This document shows positions 9,143-18,149 of a stretch of DNA of 64,000 nt, piece by piece. The DNA is taken from positions 372,001 through 436,000 of the forward strand of contig OY764222.1 in the NCBI GenBank assembly GCA_963668325.1, written 5' to 3'. Numbering within the stretch: position 1 is the first letter of the stretch; each line of letters opens with the position of its first letter. The stretch comes from MPNP01 sp963668325. Lineage in GTDB: Bacteria; Pseudomonadota; Alphaproteobacteria; Rhodobacterales; Rhodobacteraceae. Position numbers and translations under genes: made by a program. The notes under the pieces were generated by a model, which saw nothing but the letters and a program-made list of their open reading frames with translations, was not told the origin of the DNA and did not search any database.

Positions 9143-9190
9143 TAATTCTCCATAAATATAGGATCAGATTACGATTTGTTCCGGGAAAAA

Positions 9191-11368
9191 TCAGGCGAAG
9201 TAAACACCATTTGCATTCATTGGCAAATGAGTCACTCTCGTACCCATGGAAGCAATAGCATTGGCTAAAGCAGGCCCCGATGGTGGTGTAGCGGGTTCAC
9301 CGACACCACTTGGGTTTTCCGTTGACGAAACGATATGGGTTTCGATGGCCCGAATATCGTGGATTCGCAACGGTTCGTAATCGGGAAAATTCCACTGATC
9401 AACTTCACCATCCGTAAAGGAAATCTCGTTGCGCATCACATGACCCAAGCCATAGCCGATGCCACCTTCCATCTGGGCTGTGATTACATCAGGGTTAACT
9501 GCTACACCGCAATCCACGGCACACGTAACCTTTTCAATAACCACACCATCCTCGACATTGCCAGAAACCTCAACCACCTCAGCCACATAGGTACCAAAGG
9601 ATTTGTGAACAGCAACACCCCGATGACGACCTGCAGGAAGTGGGTCTCCCCATCCTGCTTTGCTTGCGGCCAGTTTCAATACACCGGCAAGGCGATTATG
9701 ATCAGGAGAATCTGATTGCAGGTATGACAAGCGGTATTCCACCGGATCCTGACCAGAAGCTTCTGCTGCCAGGTCCATCATGCTTTCCATGACATAAGCA
9801 GTATGGCTGTGACCCACGGATCTCCACCAGTTAACAGTGATTGGTGAATTATCATCCGTCAGACCCACATAGTGGCCTTTTATGTCATAAAGGGTATCTC
9901 TGGCACCTTCAACCGTAGAATTATCCACGCCATTCTGGACCATGAATGCATCCCAGGCGCTGCCCTTGAAGATAGGCTTTCCAGCGATACGGTGATCCCA
10001 TCCAATAATCCGACCATCCGTATCCAGTCCAATAGAAACCTTATGGGCAACGGCTGGTCGATAATAACCACCTTTGAGATCGTCTTCCCTTGACCAGACC
10101 AACTTGACTGGACTCTGGCCACCATTAAACGCGTATGCAAGGCCAGCTTCGACATGATAATCGGCAGTCACGGTAGAACGGCGACCAAAGGTCCCTCCAG
10201 CATAAAGCGTTTTGACCTCGACGTTTTCTGCTGGAATTTGTAATACCTGGGAAAGGGCAAATTGAACCGAGGTTGGGATTTGACATCCGTCATAAACAAT
10301 TACCCCTGTTTCGGTTGGTGCAATGGTACAGGTAAGAGGTTCCATCGTACCATGAGCAAGATACGGTAGATAAAATTCCTTACTGATAACCTGGTCAGCA
10401 TTTTCCAGCCCTTGGGCGGCAATAGATGGAGATCCCTTGGCATCAAATTCCGCATCTCGGTTAACTGCTGCGAGCAGGTCGGCCTTGATCTGGTCCGAAC
10501 TACGGTTATCAGCGTTGGAAAAATCCCACTCTGCAATCATGGCATCCCGGGATTGAAACGCAGCCCAGGTGTTTTGAGCATAGACAATCGCTCCATTACC
10601 CAAGGGTGAGGCAACAGCCCGAATATACCCGGGAACTTCCTGTGCCCCGCTGTCATCAAATGAAACCAGGGTACCACCAAATCGAGGGCTACGCAACATT
10701 ACTGCCACTACTTGTCCATCCAAATGGACATCCATGGCATACTGTGCCGTTCCATCTGTCTTTGGTCCATTGTCTCGTCGGTTAGTATTAGGGTTTCCGA
10801 TGAGCATAAATTCCGATGGATCCTTGAGGGTTGGATTTGATGGAACTTCAAGTTGGGACGCCGCGGCGACGAAATCACCGATTGAGGCACTGTTGCCACC
10901 GGAACTGAGTTGACCGTTGGCAAGGGTCACTTGATCTGGAGAAACGCCCCATTCCTCGGCAGCAGCAGCTACCAGCATATCCCGTGCTGCAGCGCCAGCG
11001 GTACGATACTGCATATAGGAATTCGCCATGGCGGTTGATCCACCGGTTCCTTGAATGGTACCGAACAAGAGGTTGGCATATTTTTGTGCATCGGCCGGTG
11101 CAAAATCAATTTCAACCTGGTCAAGTGGCATATTCAATTCTTCTGCTATGAGAGTCGAAAGGCCAGTGGCTGTTCCTTGTCCGCATTCGAAATGTTTTAT
11201 GATGGCGGTAACTGTACCGTCATCGGCAATACGTACAAACGGTGTAAATTCGGCAAGTTCACTACCGGCAGCAAGCAGCTTGCTGGAATTGAAGCCGACA
11301 AACAATGTTGCCGAAGCAGTTGCTGAGGCAGTTTTCAGAAAAGTTCGGCGTGTAAGTTGTACAGTCAT
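9191..11368 (-). CDS. Molybdenum hydroxylase large subunit (IorB-like, xanthine dehydrogenase family)
   Basis: The 725-residue protein starts with a Tat signal (TRRTFLKTASATASATLF), as is usual for periplasmic two-subunit molybdenum hydroxylases that carry cofactor across folded. It has the Moco-binding stretch GTIQGTGGSTAMANSY, the ATPTETGV-like substrate channel region, AGGTFGRRS, and the GVGEPATPPSGPALANA block containing the conserved catalytic Glu. Family members oxidise isoquinoline, aldehydes or related compounds. It is paired with the 2Fe-2S subunit three bases upstream. No FAD subunit is present, so electrons probably go to a cytochrome or quinone encoded elsewhere. Confidence 0.9.
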   Translation of the reverse strand: MTVQLTRRTFLKTASATASATLFVGFNSSKLLAAGSELAEFTPFVRIADDGTVTAIIKHFECGQGTATGLSTLIAEELNMPLDQVEIDFAPADAQKYANLLFGTIQGTGGSTAMANSYMQYRTAGAAARDMLVAAAAEEWGVSPDQVTLANGQLSSGGNSASIGDFVAAASQLEVPSNPTLKDPSEFMLIGNPNTNRRDNGPKTDGTAQYAMDVHLDGQVVAVMLRSPRFGGTLVSFDDSGAQEVPGYIRAVASPLGNGAIVYAQNTWAAFQSRDAMIAEWDFSNADNRSSDQIKADLLAAVNRDAEFDAKGSPSIAAQGLENADQVISKEFYLPYLAHGTMEPLTCTIAPTETGVIVYDGCQIPTSVQFALSQVLQIPAENVEVKTLYAGGTFGRRSTVTADYHVEAGLAYAFNGGQSPVKLVWSREDDLKGGYYRPAVAHKVSIGLDTDGRIIGWDHRIAGKPIFKGSAWDAFMVQNGVDNSTVEGARDTLYDIKGHYVGLTDDNSPITVNWWRSVGHSHTAYVMESMMDLAAEASGQDPVEYRLSYLQSDSPDHNRLAGVLKLAASKAGWGDPLPAGRHRGVAVHKSFGTYVAEVVEVSGNVEDGVVIEKVTCAVDCGVAVNPDVITAQMEGGIGYGLGHVMRNEISFTDGEVDQWNFPDYEPLRIHDIRAIETHIVSSTENPSGVGEPATPPSGPALANAIASMGTRVTHLPMNANGVYFA

Positions 11369-11371
11369 TGA

Positions 11372-11833
11372 TTAACCCTCCAGAATCTTGGATGCGCTCT
11401 GTATAGCAGCGCGAATACGTTGATAGGTAGCGCAACGGCAGGCATTGCCCCACATATAGCTGTCAATTTCTTCAACAGTTGGCTTGGGGTTTTCGGTAAG
11501 AAGGCTGATAGCTGACATAATCTGCCCGGATTGACAGTAGCCGCATTGGGCCACATTATGTTCATTCCAGGCCTGATGGACGGCTTTGGCAACATCCGAC
11601 CCCACGCCTTCTATGGTCGTGATATCCGTGTCTACGACATCTTCAATATAGGTCTGACAAGAGCGTACTGGCTGACCATCAACATGAACTGTGCAAGCTC
11701 CGCAATAGGCGACCCCACAGCCAAATTTTGTTCCTGTAAGCTTCAACTCGTCGCGAATAACCCAGAGTAGAGGAGTCCATTCGGGAACATCGACCTCATG
11801 CTTCTGGCCATTGATATTTAGGCTGGTAACCAT
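11372..11833 (-). CDS. 2Fe-2S subunit of molybdenum hydroxylase (IorA-like)
   Basis: This 153-residue protein has the two iron-sulphur domains of the xanthine dehydrogenase small subunit. A plant-type ferredoxin cluster appears as CGVAYCGACTVHVDG plus a later Cys (VRSC), and the helical second cluster as CGYCQSG with CRCATYQ. It carries electrons from the molybdenum site of the adjacent large subunit. It has no signal peptide of its own, so it probably travels through Tat with its partner. It is the first gene of the operon and faces the TetR gene at 11969 across a 135-base operator region. Confidence 0.93.
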   Translation of the reverse strand: MVTSLNINGQKHEVDVPEWTPLLWVIRDELKLTGTKFGCGVAYCGACTVHVDGQPVRSCQTYIEDVVDTDITTIEGVGSDVAKAVHQAWNEHNVAQCGYCQSGQIMSAISLLTENPKPTVEEIDSYMWGNACRCATYQRIRAAIQSASKILEG

Positions 11834-11900
11834 GTCAATTTACCTTTCTTAATACAAATCAAATCTATAGATGTATTTAGCATCATTTCTGATTGAACAA

Positions 11901-11968
11901 CTAGACAAATAAAGTATACTTGTCAAACATTTTTTGACATATGGACAAAAAATGTCTAATTTAAAGGC
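11901..11968 (+). promoter_or_regulatory. tetR promoter with overlapping palindromic operators; transcript probably leaderless
   Basis: A consensus -35 TTGACA (11934-11939), 17-base spacer and -10 TAATTT (11957-11962) point to a start at or next to the ATG at 11969, leaving almost no leader. Palindromes overlap it: TGTCAAA (11921-11927) with TTTGACA (11933-11939), and GACA-AAAAA-TGTC inside the spacer. A third spaced pair, GACAA and TTGTC, spans 11904-11925. The region also separates the TetR gene from the divergent oxidoreductase operon, so binding would control both. Operator use is inferred from symmetry and position. Confidence 0.6.
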
Positions 11969-12538
11969 ATGAATGAAAAGCATGTCCATATAGTTGAAAC
12001 AGCATTCCGGTTGTTCGCACATTACAGCGTAAGCAAAACCTCTATGGCCGAGATTGCCTCTGCTTCAGGAATGGCTCGACAAACTGTTTATAATTCCTTT
12101 GAAAGTAAGGAAGACCTGATATTTGCTGCTCTTCTACATTACGCTGGCCAATCCAAGGCAGGCATTGAGCGTGATTGTGCTGAAATTTCTGAACTTGACC
12201 TCAGACTGGATGTCCTGTTTAAACATTTGGCAGACATACCATTTGAAGCCATGCAGAGGTTGCCACATCTGGATGAAATACTGGTCATTGGTGACAGCCT
12301 TTCAAGCGACAGGAAAACCCAGATTAGAAATACATACATAAGTGCTATACAACATGTTTTACTACCCTTTGAAAACCAGTTTCGGGAACAGGGTATTGTT
12401 CCCGCACAATTATATGACCTTATAAAAGCGATATTAACACAGATTAAGCGTGATGCGAGCGATCCCGACCACCTTAAGATACTATTCGAGCCAATTAGAG
12501 CCTTACTCTTGAATTCCCTGTTATATCTAGATCAATAA
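11969..12538 (+). CDS. TetR/AcrR-family transcriptional regulator
   Basis: The first 50 residues form a TetR helix-turn-helix domain: VETAFRLFAHYSVSKTSMAEIASASGMARQTVYNSFESKEDLI is the family's standard recognition region. The C-terminal 130 residues would be the ligand-binding and dimer domain and show no recognisable subgroup. At 189 residues it has typical length. It is divergent from the molybdenum hydroxylase operon with palindromes in the shared promoter. The simplest reading is a local repressor of that operon that is relieved by the substrate or product. Confidence 0.92.
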   Translation: MNEKHVHIVETAFRLFAHYSVSKTSMAEIASASGMARQTVYNSFESKEDLIFAALLHYAGQSKAGIERDCAEISELDLRLDVLFKHLADIPFEAMQRLPHLDEILVIGDSLSSDRKTQIRNTYISAIQHVLLPFENQFREQGIVPAQLYDLIKAILTQIKRDASDPDHLKILFEPIRALLLNSLLYLDQ

Positions 12539-12845
12539 GTACTGGTAAACAGTTTTCTGAAAATTCAAACTTCTAATAATTGGGTGAAAAAACAGCTTAG
12601 AGTGTAATACCTACTAGTCCACAATTCTGTTCTTCCACGTTTAGTAATGTATTTGGCAAAAAGTAAATGAATGTTTCATCCCCCATTTTTGGAACGCGAT
12701 TTTGACCTACTTGACCAACGGTTCAATTCTATTATTAGGATAGCAATAGGGTGATACATTTCAGATTACGAATATCAGTGTCACAATCTATCAAAAACAA
12801 CTGAGTTCATGAAAAACTATTGATTAAAGCAAATGGGAGATAAAC
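12539..12845. other. Gene-free AT-rich spacer
   Basis: I see no ORF, hairpin or repeat of note between the TetR gene and the 2OG oxygenase-like gene. The right end presumably carries the promoter of the latter, but no clear -35/-10 pair stands out. Confidence 0.5.
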
Positions 12846-15224
12846 TTGACCGAATTCAAAACCCTTGAGGATTTGACAAGACCAAACAAGCGCTTGGCTA
12901 AATTAGAGGAATTGATTACCAAGGTAGATCAACCTGGAGACTACTTTGCGAATGACCTTGCCGTAGTACCAATACCAAGGATTGAGGTTGACTCAGTGGG
13001 CGTACTTTCTTTTCCTGTTCCCGATACACAGGTTAGGGAATTGCTTGATGCAGCCGAACAATCACCCTTTGGCCTAGGGACAGATACGATCATTGATCCC
13101 AAGGTACGTGATTGTAAGCAATTCGAGCCAGAAAAAGTCAGAATTTCAGGCAAGTTATGGGAGCAGACATTCAATCAGATTCTCAACCAAGCTACCAATG
13201 GTCTCGGTTGTCCCGACGATAGCATCAGTGCTGAGTTCTACAAGCTGCTTGTTTATGATACGGGTGGCTTTTTTTCGCCACACCGCGATACTGAAAAGGG
13301 CGATGGTATGGTAGCCACCTTGGTTATTTCCTTGCCGGTTGCTGGTACGGGTGGAGAAATTGTAATTCGCCACCAAGGACGTGAAAAGGTCATTGACATG
13401 ACAACAGACAATCCCTCAGAACTTTCCTGGGTCGCCTTTTTTGCAGATTGTGAGCATGAAATACGTCCAGTAACTTCGGGGCATCGGATTTGTCTGGTTT
13501 ATAACCTGATGGTCAAACCTGGCAAGAGCATTCCAACTCCTCCCCCGGATTATATTACAATGGTAAAACCTGTTGTTCAGGAACTCATGTCAATATCCCG
13601 AGATGCACCCAAGGGTAACAAACTTTTCTGGGTACTGAATCACAATTATACCGAGGCAGGAATATCGTTCGACACCCTCAAGAATGAAGATGCTGCCATT
13701 GGAGCACTTCTGCACGAATCTGCAAAAATGTCTGATTATGTAATCTGTACAGCTCTTCTGGAGGTGTGCGATCGTTATGACGAATATGATGATTATTATG
13801 GGCCTTCAGAGTCGCACATTGAAACAACTGCAGAATTGACAGAGATACAGGCAGTTCTGAAGTCGGATGTAGTTCCCAATAAATTGAATCTTAACCCGGG
13901 AGAAATGATGCCTTCAGGTGATCACGTTCTTGGTTTTGCTGATGAGGAGGATTACGAAGGACCCACCGGTAATGCAGGTGCAGCAGTTGATCGTATTTAC
14001 CTAAGAGCCGCTTTGTTGTTTTGGCCAAGAAGGAACACCATTCAGATTGCCAGTTCTGCTGGTTCTTGGGTGTTGTTAAATTATTTTTACGATTTGTGGC
14101 AAAAATCACTTGAGGATAATCGGCCAACTGAACATATGCATGATCTGGCAAATACCATGCTGGACGAATTACTAGACAATAAACAACATGCCTTCCAGTA
14201 CAACCTGCATAGAGAACACAAAGAAGTCTTACAAATACTGGTTGAACATGTCAGTGAAGAAAAGTTACCTGCGTTTATTACCAAAATAATCTTTCCGTAT
14301 TATCAACGGGGTTTTAATAAATCCCTCATAATTCTTGCAAAGCGAATTTCAGCAAATGAAATGGGTCCAGACCTTCTTGAGTTTATTGCTGACAAACTTT
14401 CAAAACATATCAATGATTTTGTGAAATTGGCCGCGGGTATTCATGTCGAACTTTATGGAGGTAATAACTCTCCCAATACATTACATTCTAGCTGGGAAAA
14501 TACTTTACGGGATATTGTATCAGTTATCATCGCATTTATCCCCTCAATTGATACCAAATCAGCGAATAAGTATTGGCAAAGAACGAAGCCATTGTCCCAA
14601 AATAGCCTAGTTGAACTTTACTCATTGGCAATCAACCTGAAAATGTATCACGAGGTAGAAAACCTCACTGTCGCCATAATCAAGAAGGAAGACCTTGTAG
14701 CACCTGACAGTGAACTTCCTATCTTGCTTCAAGAACTGAAGGAATTGAAACAGTCAGATGCACCAATTGCCAAGGTATTGGCTGACCTGTGGCAACACAC
14801 TGCCAATTTTCTTCTTTCCCGTAGTGAAAGGCCACCCCCACAACCAACAGATTGGAAGTTGCCAACTGTGAATAAGTCCCGTCGCTACGAGGAATGCATT
14901 AAACTCAAGAAATTTTGTCTTTCACCAACGGCCACGGTATTACATTTACCAGCCGTACAGGAAATCAGGGATCACTTGGAAAAAGTTATTGAGAACGGTA
15001 ACCTTGACATAGACTGTCATACGGTGACCAAAGGCAGGCCTTATACCTTGGTATGCACCAAGAACAGAGCTACATTTAAAAAGCAGCTTGAGCAATATGA
15101 CAAGGATATCAAGACAATACAACTTCTTCTAAAGGAAGCCAGGGATCTACCCATATCCATGGAAACAGCTGAAGCACTCCATGCTGCCGTGGCAAGAGCA
15201 CCAGCAACCGGGGTAATTACTTGA
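12846..15224 (+). CDS. 2OG-Fe(II) oxygenase-like domain fused to a long uncharacterised C-terminal region
   Basis: In this 792-residue protein, residues about 125-220 carry a prolyl-4-hydroxylase-like fold. The iron ligands HRD (His146, Asp148) and His204 (CEHEIRPV) are followed by Arg214 (SGHR), the 2-oxoglutarate-binding position. The remaining 550 residues have no domain I recognise. They read as mostly helical and contain WPRRNTIQIASS and a Lys/Glu-rich end. Such dioxygenases hydroxylate proteins or small molecules; the substrate is unknown. The only start that keeps the N-terminus is TTG at 12846, just after GGGAGATAAAC. It is monocistronic, convergent with the sugar ABC operon. Confidence 0.75.
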   Translation: MTEFKTLEDLTRPNKRLAKLEELITKVDQPGDYFANDLAVVPIPRIEVDSVGVLSFPVPDTQVRELLDAAEQSPFGLGTDTIIDPKVRDCKQFEPEKVRISGKLWEQTFNQILNQATNGLGCPDDSISAEFYKLLVYDTGGFFSPHRDTEKGDGMVATLVISLPVAGTGGEIVIRHQGREKVIDMTTDNPSELSWVAFFADCEHEIRPVTSGHRICLVYNLMVKPGKSIPTPPPDYITMVKPVVQELMSISRDAPKGNKLFWVLNHNYTEAGISFDTLKNEDAAIGALLHESAKMSDYVICTALLEVCDRYDEYDDYYGPSESHIETTAELTEIQAVLKSDVVPNKLNLNPGEMMPSGDHVLGFADEEDYEGPTGNAGAAVDRIYLRAALLFWPRRNTIQIASSAGSWVLLNYFYDLWQKSLEDNRPTEHMHDLANTMLDELLDNKQHAFQYNLHREHKEVLQILVEHVSEEKLPAFITKIIFPYYQRGFNKSLIILAKRISANEMGPDLLEFIADKLSKHINDFVKLAAGIHVELYGGNNSPNTLHSSWENTLRDIVSVIIAFIPSIDTKSANKYWQRTKPLSQNSLVELYSLAINLKMYHEVENLTVAIIKKEDLVAPDSELPILLQELKELKQSDAPIAKVLADLWQHTANFLLSRSERPPPQPTDWKLPTVNKSRRYEECIKLKKFCLSPTATVLHLPAVQEIRDHLEKVIENGNLDIDCHTVTKGRPYTLVCTKNRATFKKQLEQYDKDIKTIQLLLKEARDLPISMETAEALHAAVARAPATGVIT

Positions 15225-15292
15225 AAATTGATTTTGTCAGAACAATTGAAATTAGAATGAACTTGAATTCAAACTGGTCTCAAGATCACAAA

Positions 15293-16393
15293 TTACCCCT
15301 CGCGCAATCGCAAACCGTTTTCCTGGTCGAATAAATAGGTTTTTTCAGGGATAAATTGTAAACCGACAGGCTGGGTAATTTCGGGTTGATTGTCCCTGTG
15401 CCCCTTGCAGGTTATCCTTTGTTTTCCGATTGAAACCGTAACCATTATACTCTCACCAGTGTTTTCCGTAGCGAAAACAGTTCCCTGGATTGAACCCTTA
15501 TCCGGGTCGGTAATCGAAATGTCCTCGGCCCGAATGCCAAGAATGGCATTTTTCTGACTGGGGTATGAGGTATTTACTATTTTCTTTCTCTCATTGGGCC
15601 GGGTTGAGGTTTCAGCGTCCATACCTCCCTTGGCAAAAAACCAACCATCCTGAATCTCACCTTCAATCAAATTCATGGAAGGGGAACCGATAAAGTCAGC
15701 CACAAAGATATTGGCCGGATCATGATAGATCTCATCAGGGGTGCCAAGTTGTACAATTTTGCCATGATTCATTACACCAATACGATCGGCTAGGGTCATA
15801 GCCTCAATTTGATCATGGGTTACATAGACAGTTGTTATTTTCAACTCATGACTCAGATGCTTGAGCTCAGCCCGCATCGAAACTCGCAGTTTGGCGTCCA
15901 GATTGGAAAGGGGTTCATCCATCAGAAAAACCTGGGGTTCCCTAACAATAGCCCGGGCAAGGGCTACCCGCTGTCTTTGACCGCCTGATAGTTCACGGGG
16001 CCTGCGATGAAGGAAGTCGCCAAGTTCGACCCGGTTGGCAGCTTTGTTGACCAACTCATCCATTTGATTGGCAGGCATTCTTTTTCTGACCCTCAAGGGG
16101 TAGGCAATGTTTTGATAAACTGACATATGGGGATAAAGACCATAGTTTTGAAAGACCATGGCAACATCACGATCCTTTGGCAAATCCTCATTGACCATCT
16201 TATCGCCAATCCAGACTTCTCCTTCCGTTGGTTCCTCCAGTCCGGCAATCATGCGCATGGTGGTAGTTTTTCCACACCCGGAAGGTCCCAGCAAAACCAG
16301 AAATTCCTTATCCTCTATTTCGAGAGTCTGGTTGTCCACTGCAATAAAAGAACCCCAGCTTTTTGATAGATTTTTTAGCAATATTCTGGCCAT
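15293..16393 (-). CDS. ABC transporter ATP-binding protein, MalK/UgpC type
   Basis: The nucleotide-binding subunit of a carbohydrate-type importer. It has Walker A GPSGCGKTT, signature LSGGQRQRVALARA, Walker B VFLMDEPLSNLDAKLR, the switch His in VYVTHDQIEAM, and a C-terminal OB-like regulatory domain as in MalK/UgpC (GIRAEDISI). A longer frame extends upstream, but ATG at 16393 (MARILLKNLS) fits the family start. Its ATG overlaps the TAA of the preceding permease by one base (TAATG), which implies translational coupling. It is the last gene of the four-gene operon. Confidence 0.93.
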   Translation of the reverse strand: MARILLKNLSKSWGSFIAVDNQTLEIEDKEFLVLLGPSGCGKTTTMRMIAGLEEPTEGEVWIGDKMVNEDLPKDRDVAMVFQNYGLYPHMSVYQNIAYPLRVRKRMPANQMDELVNKAANRVELGDFLHRRPRELSGGQRQRVALARAIVREPQVFLMDEPLSNLDAKLRVSMRAELKHLSHELKITTVYVTHDQIEAMTLADRIGVMNHGKIVQLGTPDEIYHDPANIFVADFIGSPSMNLIEGEIQDGWFFAKGGMDAETSTRPNERKKIVNTSYPSQKNAILGIRAEDISITDPDKGSIQGTVFATENTGESIMVTVSIGKQRITCKGHRDNQPEITQPVGLQFIPEKTYLFDQENGLRLREG

Positions 16394-17220
16394 TATCGTA
16401 CCGCTCCCATGGTCATTCCCTGGACGAAGTGCTTTCTGATGATGAGTGCCAGGACAAACATTGGAACCATAATGATAATCCCGGCAGCAGACAATAGGTT
16501 CCATAAATCCCCTTCTTCTGCCTTGAATAGAGCCAGTCCTATTGGAAGTGTGACCGAGTGCTTGTTGGTAAGAATAAGGGCAAACAGAAATTCATTCCAG
16601 GCAATGATGAAGCAGAATATGCCTGAAGTAATCAGGCCGGGTGCTGCCATCGGTAATACGATGTTCCGTATCACTTGGATTCTGCTGGACCCATCTACCA
16701 GGGCAGCTTCCTCGGTATCTAACGGAATGCCATCAATAAACCCCTTGATCATCCAGATTGCAAAAGGCATGACTATTGCCAGGTTGACCAAAACCAAACC
16801 GGTCCTTGTATCAAGGAGGGCGATATCACGGAACATGACAAAAAAAGGCAGGATTATCACCACGGCCGGGACAAACTGGGTTGCGAGAATCATGACCAGC
16901 ATAACGGTTTCACCCTTCAGTCGGAACCGGGAAAAGGAATAGGAAGCACAAGTTGCCACAGGTATGGCAATGAGAACCGTTACCGTGGCAACAATTGTCG
17001 AGTTCACCAACTTATCAAACAGGTAATAGGGTGGATCAAACACCACAGCGAAGTTTGCCAGGGTGGGCTTGAACCAAATCTTCAGTTGGTAGACATCCAC
17101 ATGGGTTTTAAATGCTGCCATGAAAATCCAGATAATGGGAATAATCATGATAGCTGCACCCATAATGATGACAATCGCCTGGACTGATTGCCAGAATTTT
17201 CTTCGTTTAAAACCGCTCAT
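16393..17220 (-). CDS. ABC sugar-type permease, MalG family
   Basis: The 275-residue membrane protein has about six transmembrane segments and the binding-protein-dependent permease loop EEAALVDGSSRIQVIRNIVLP (the EAA motif that docks on the ATPase). It resembles MalG/UgpE/LacG permeases of CUT1 importers. Its ATG overlaps the stop of the other permease by four bases (ATGA), and its stop overlaps the ATPase start. The three are therefore read as one coupled unit. The substrate is unknown; CUT1 systems take up oligosaccharides, glycerol phosphate or polyols. Confidence 0.93.
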   Translation of the reverse strand: MSGFKRRKFWQSVQAIVIIMGAAIMIIPIIWIFMAAFKTHVDVYQLKIWFKPTLANFAVVFDPPYYLFDKLVNSTIVATVTVLIAIPVATCASYSFSRFRLKGETVMLVMILATQFVPAVVIILPFFVMFRDIALLDTRTGLVLVNLAIVMPFAIWMIKGFIDGIPLDTEEAALVDGSSRIQVIRNIVLPMAAPGLITSGIFCFIIAWNEFLFALILTNKHSVTLPIGLALFKAEEGDLWNLLSAAGIIIMVPMFVLALIIRKHFVQGMTMGAVR

Positions 17221-18101
17221 TGTTGGTTCTTTCGAAAGACCAGTTTGGCATAGGCATAAGTCAGGAAGATCATCGGTATAACCATAAGCCAGGCAGCTGA
17301 AGCAGAATAGCCGATCTGACCATATTTCATGCCGTTGAAATATATATAGTGACTCAGGGTTTGAGTGGCTGTTCCCGGCCCACCATTGGTTAACATATAG
17401 ATTTGATCAAAGGTCTTGATGGAGAAAATGGACTTCAGGATAATAACTACAGCTAACACCGGGCCAAGTTGGGGAAGGGTAACATCCTTGAAGACTTGCC
17501 AACTGTTGGCCCCATCGACCTGGGCCGCTTCCAGAGAATCTCGTGGAATTGCGCCAAGGCCGCCAATTAGTACTAGGGTTAAAAAGGGTATCCATCCCCA
17601 CACATCGGCCATAACACAAACAGCAAAAGCCAATATGGGATCTGACAACCAGCTGATGTCGGCCAGTGGCGGGATAAGAAACCCGAAAAAAGCATCAAAC
17701 AGTCCAAACTCGGGATTAAACATAAACCGGAAGGAAACGCCGATCAAAGCCGGTGACATGGCAAAGGGTAAAATCAGTAATGTCTGTACCGACATTCTAA
17801 ATCGTCCCCCTGGAGCCAGCAATAAGGCAAACCCCAGAGCAAAAATCACGGTTAGTGCCACAGTTAAAATGGAATATACGGTTGTGACCAGAACAGAATT
17901 CCAGAAGGCGGGTTCTTCAAACAGGGCCCAATAATAATTTTCCCAACCCAGAAATCCTTGCGGAAAACCCGGGCGGGTCAAACGACCTTGATAGAAAGAA
18001 AGAATAAATGAACGAACTAGGGGCCAAATTGCTGTAGCGAATACAACAACAACGGCTGGTAGCACCAAAAGATATTTTAGTACGTGGTCCCGCACTTGCA
18101 T
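17217..18101 (-). CDS. ABC sugar-type permease, MalF family
   Basis: The 294-residue permease is the partner of the MalG-type protein. Its EAA loop reads RDSLEAAQVDGANSWQVFKDVTLPQL, and there are six or so hydrophobic segments. The family is CUT1 MalF/UgpA/LacF without the long periplasmic loop of enteric MalF. It follows the binding-protein gene after a 48-base spacer that contains a strong hairpin (18114-18139). It overlaps the next permease by four bases. Confidence 0.93.
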   Translation of the reverse strand: MQVRDHVLKYLLVLPAVVVVFATAIWPLVRSFILSFYQGRLTRPGFPQGFLGWENYYWALFEEPAFWNSVLVTTVYSILTVALTVIFALGFALLLAPGGRFRMSVQTLLILPFAMSPALIGVSFRFMFNPEFGLFDAFFGFLIPPLADISWLSDPILAFAVCVMADVWGWIPFLTLVLIGGLGAIPRDSLEAAQVDGANSWQVFKDVTLPQLGPVLAVVIILKSIFSIKTFDQIYMLTNGGPGTATQTLSHYIYFNGMKYGQIGYSASAAWLMVIPMIFLTYAYAKLVFRKNQQ

Positions 18102-18113
18102 CCTGAAAAGTAA

Positions 18114-18139
18114 AATGGGCAGGAGGAGCCCTGCCCATT
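18114..18139 (-). terminator. Intercistronic hairpin after the binding-protein gene
   Basis: Perfect 10-base arms AATGGGCAGG and CCTGCCCATT enclose a 6-base loop between the binding-protein gene and the first permease. On the transcribed strand a short T-rich run follows. Such hairpins commonly act as partial terminators or mRNA-end stabilisers, so that the binding protein is made in excess of the membrane parts. Confidence 0.6.
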
Positions 18140-18149
18140 ATTTGTTAGT

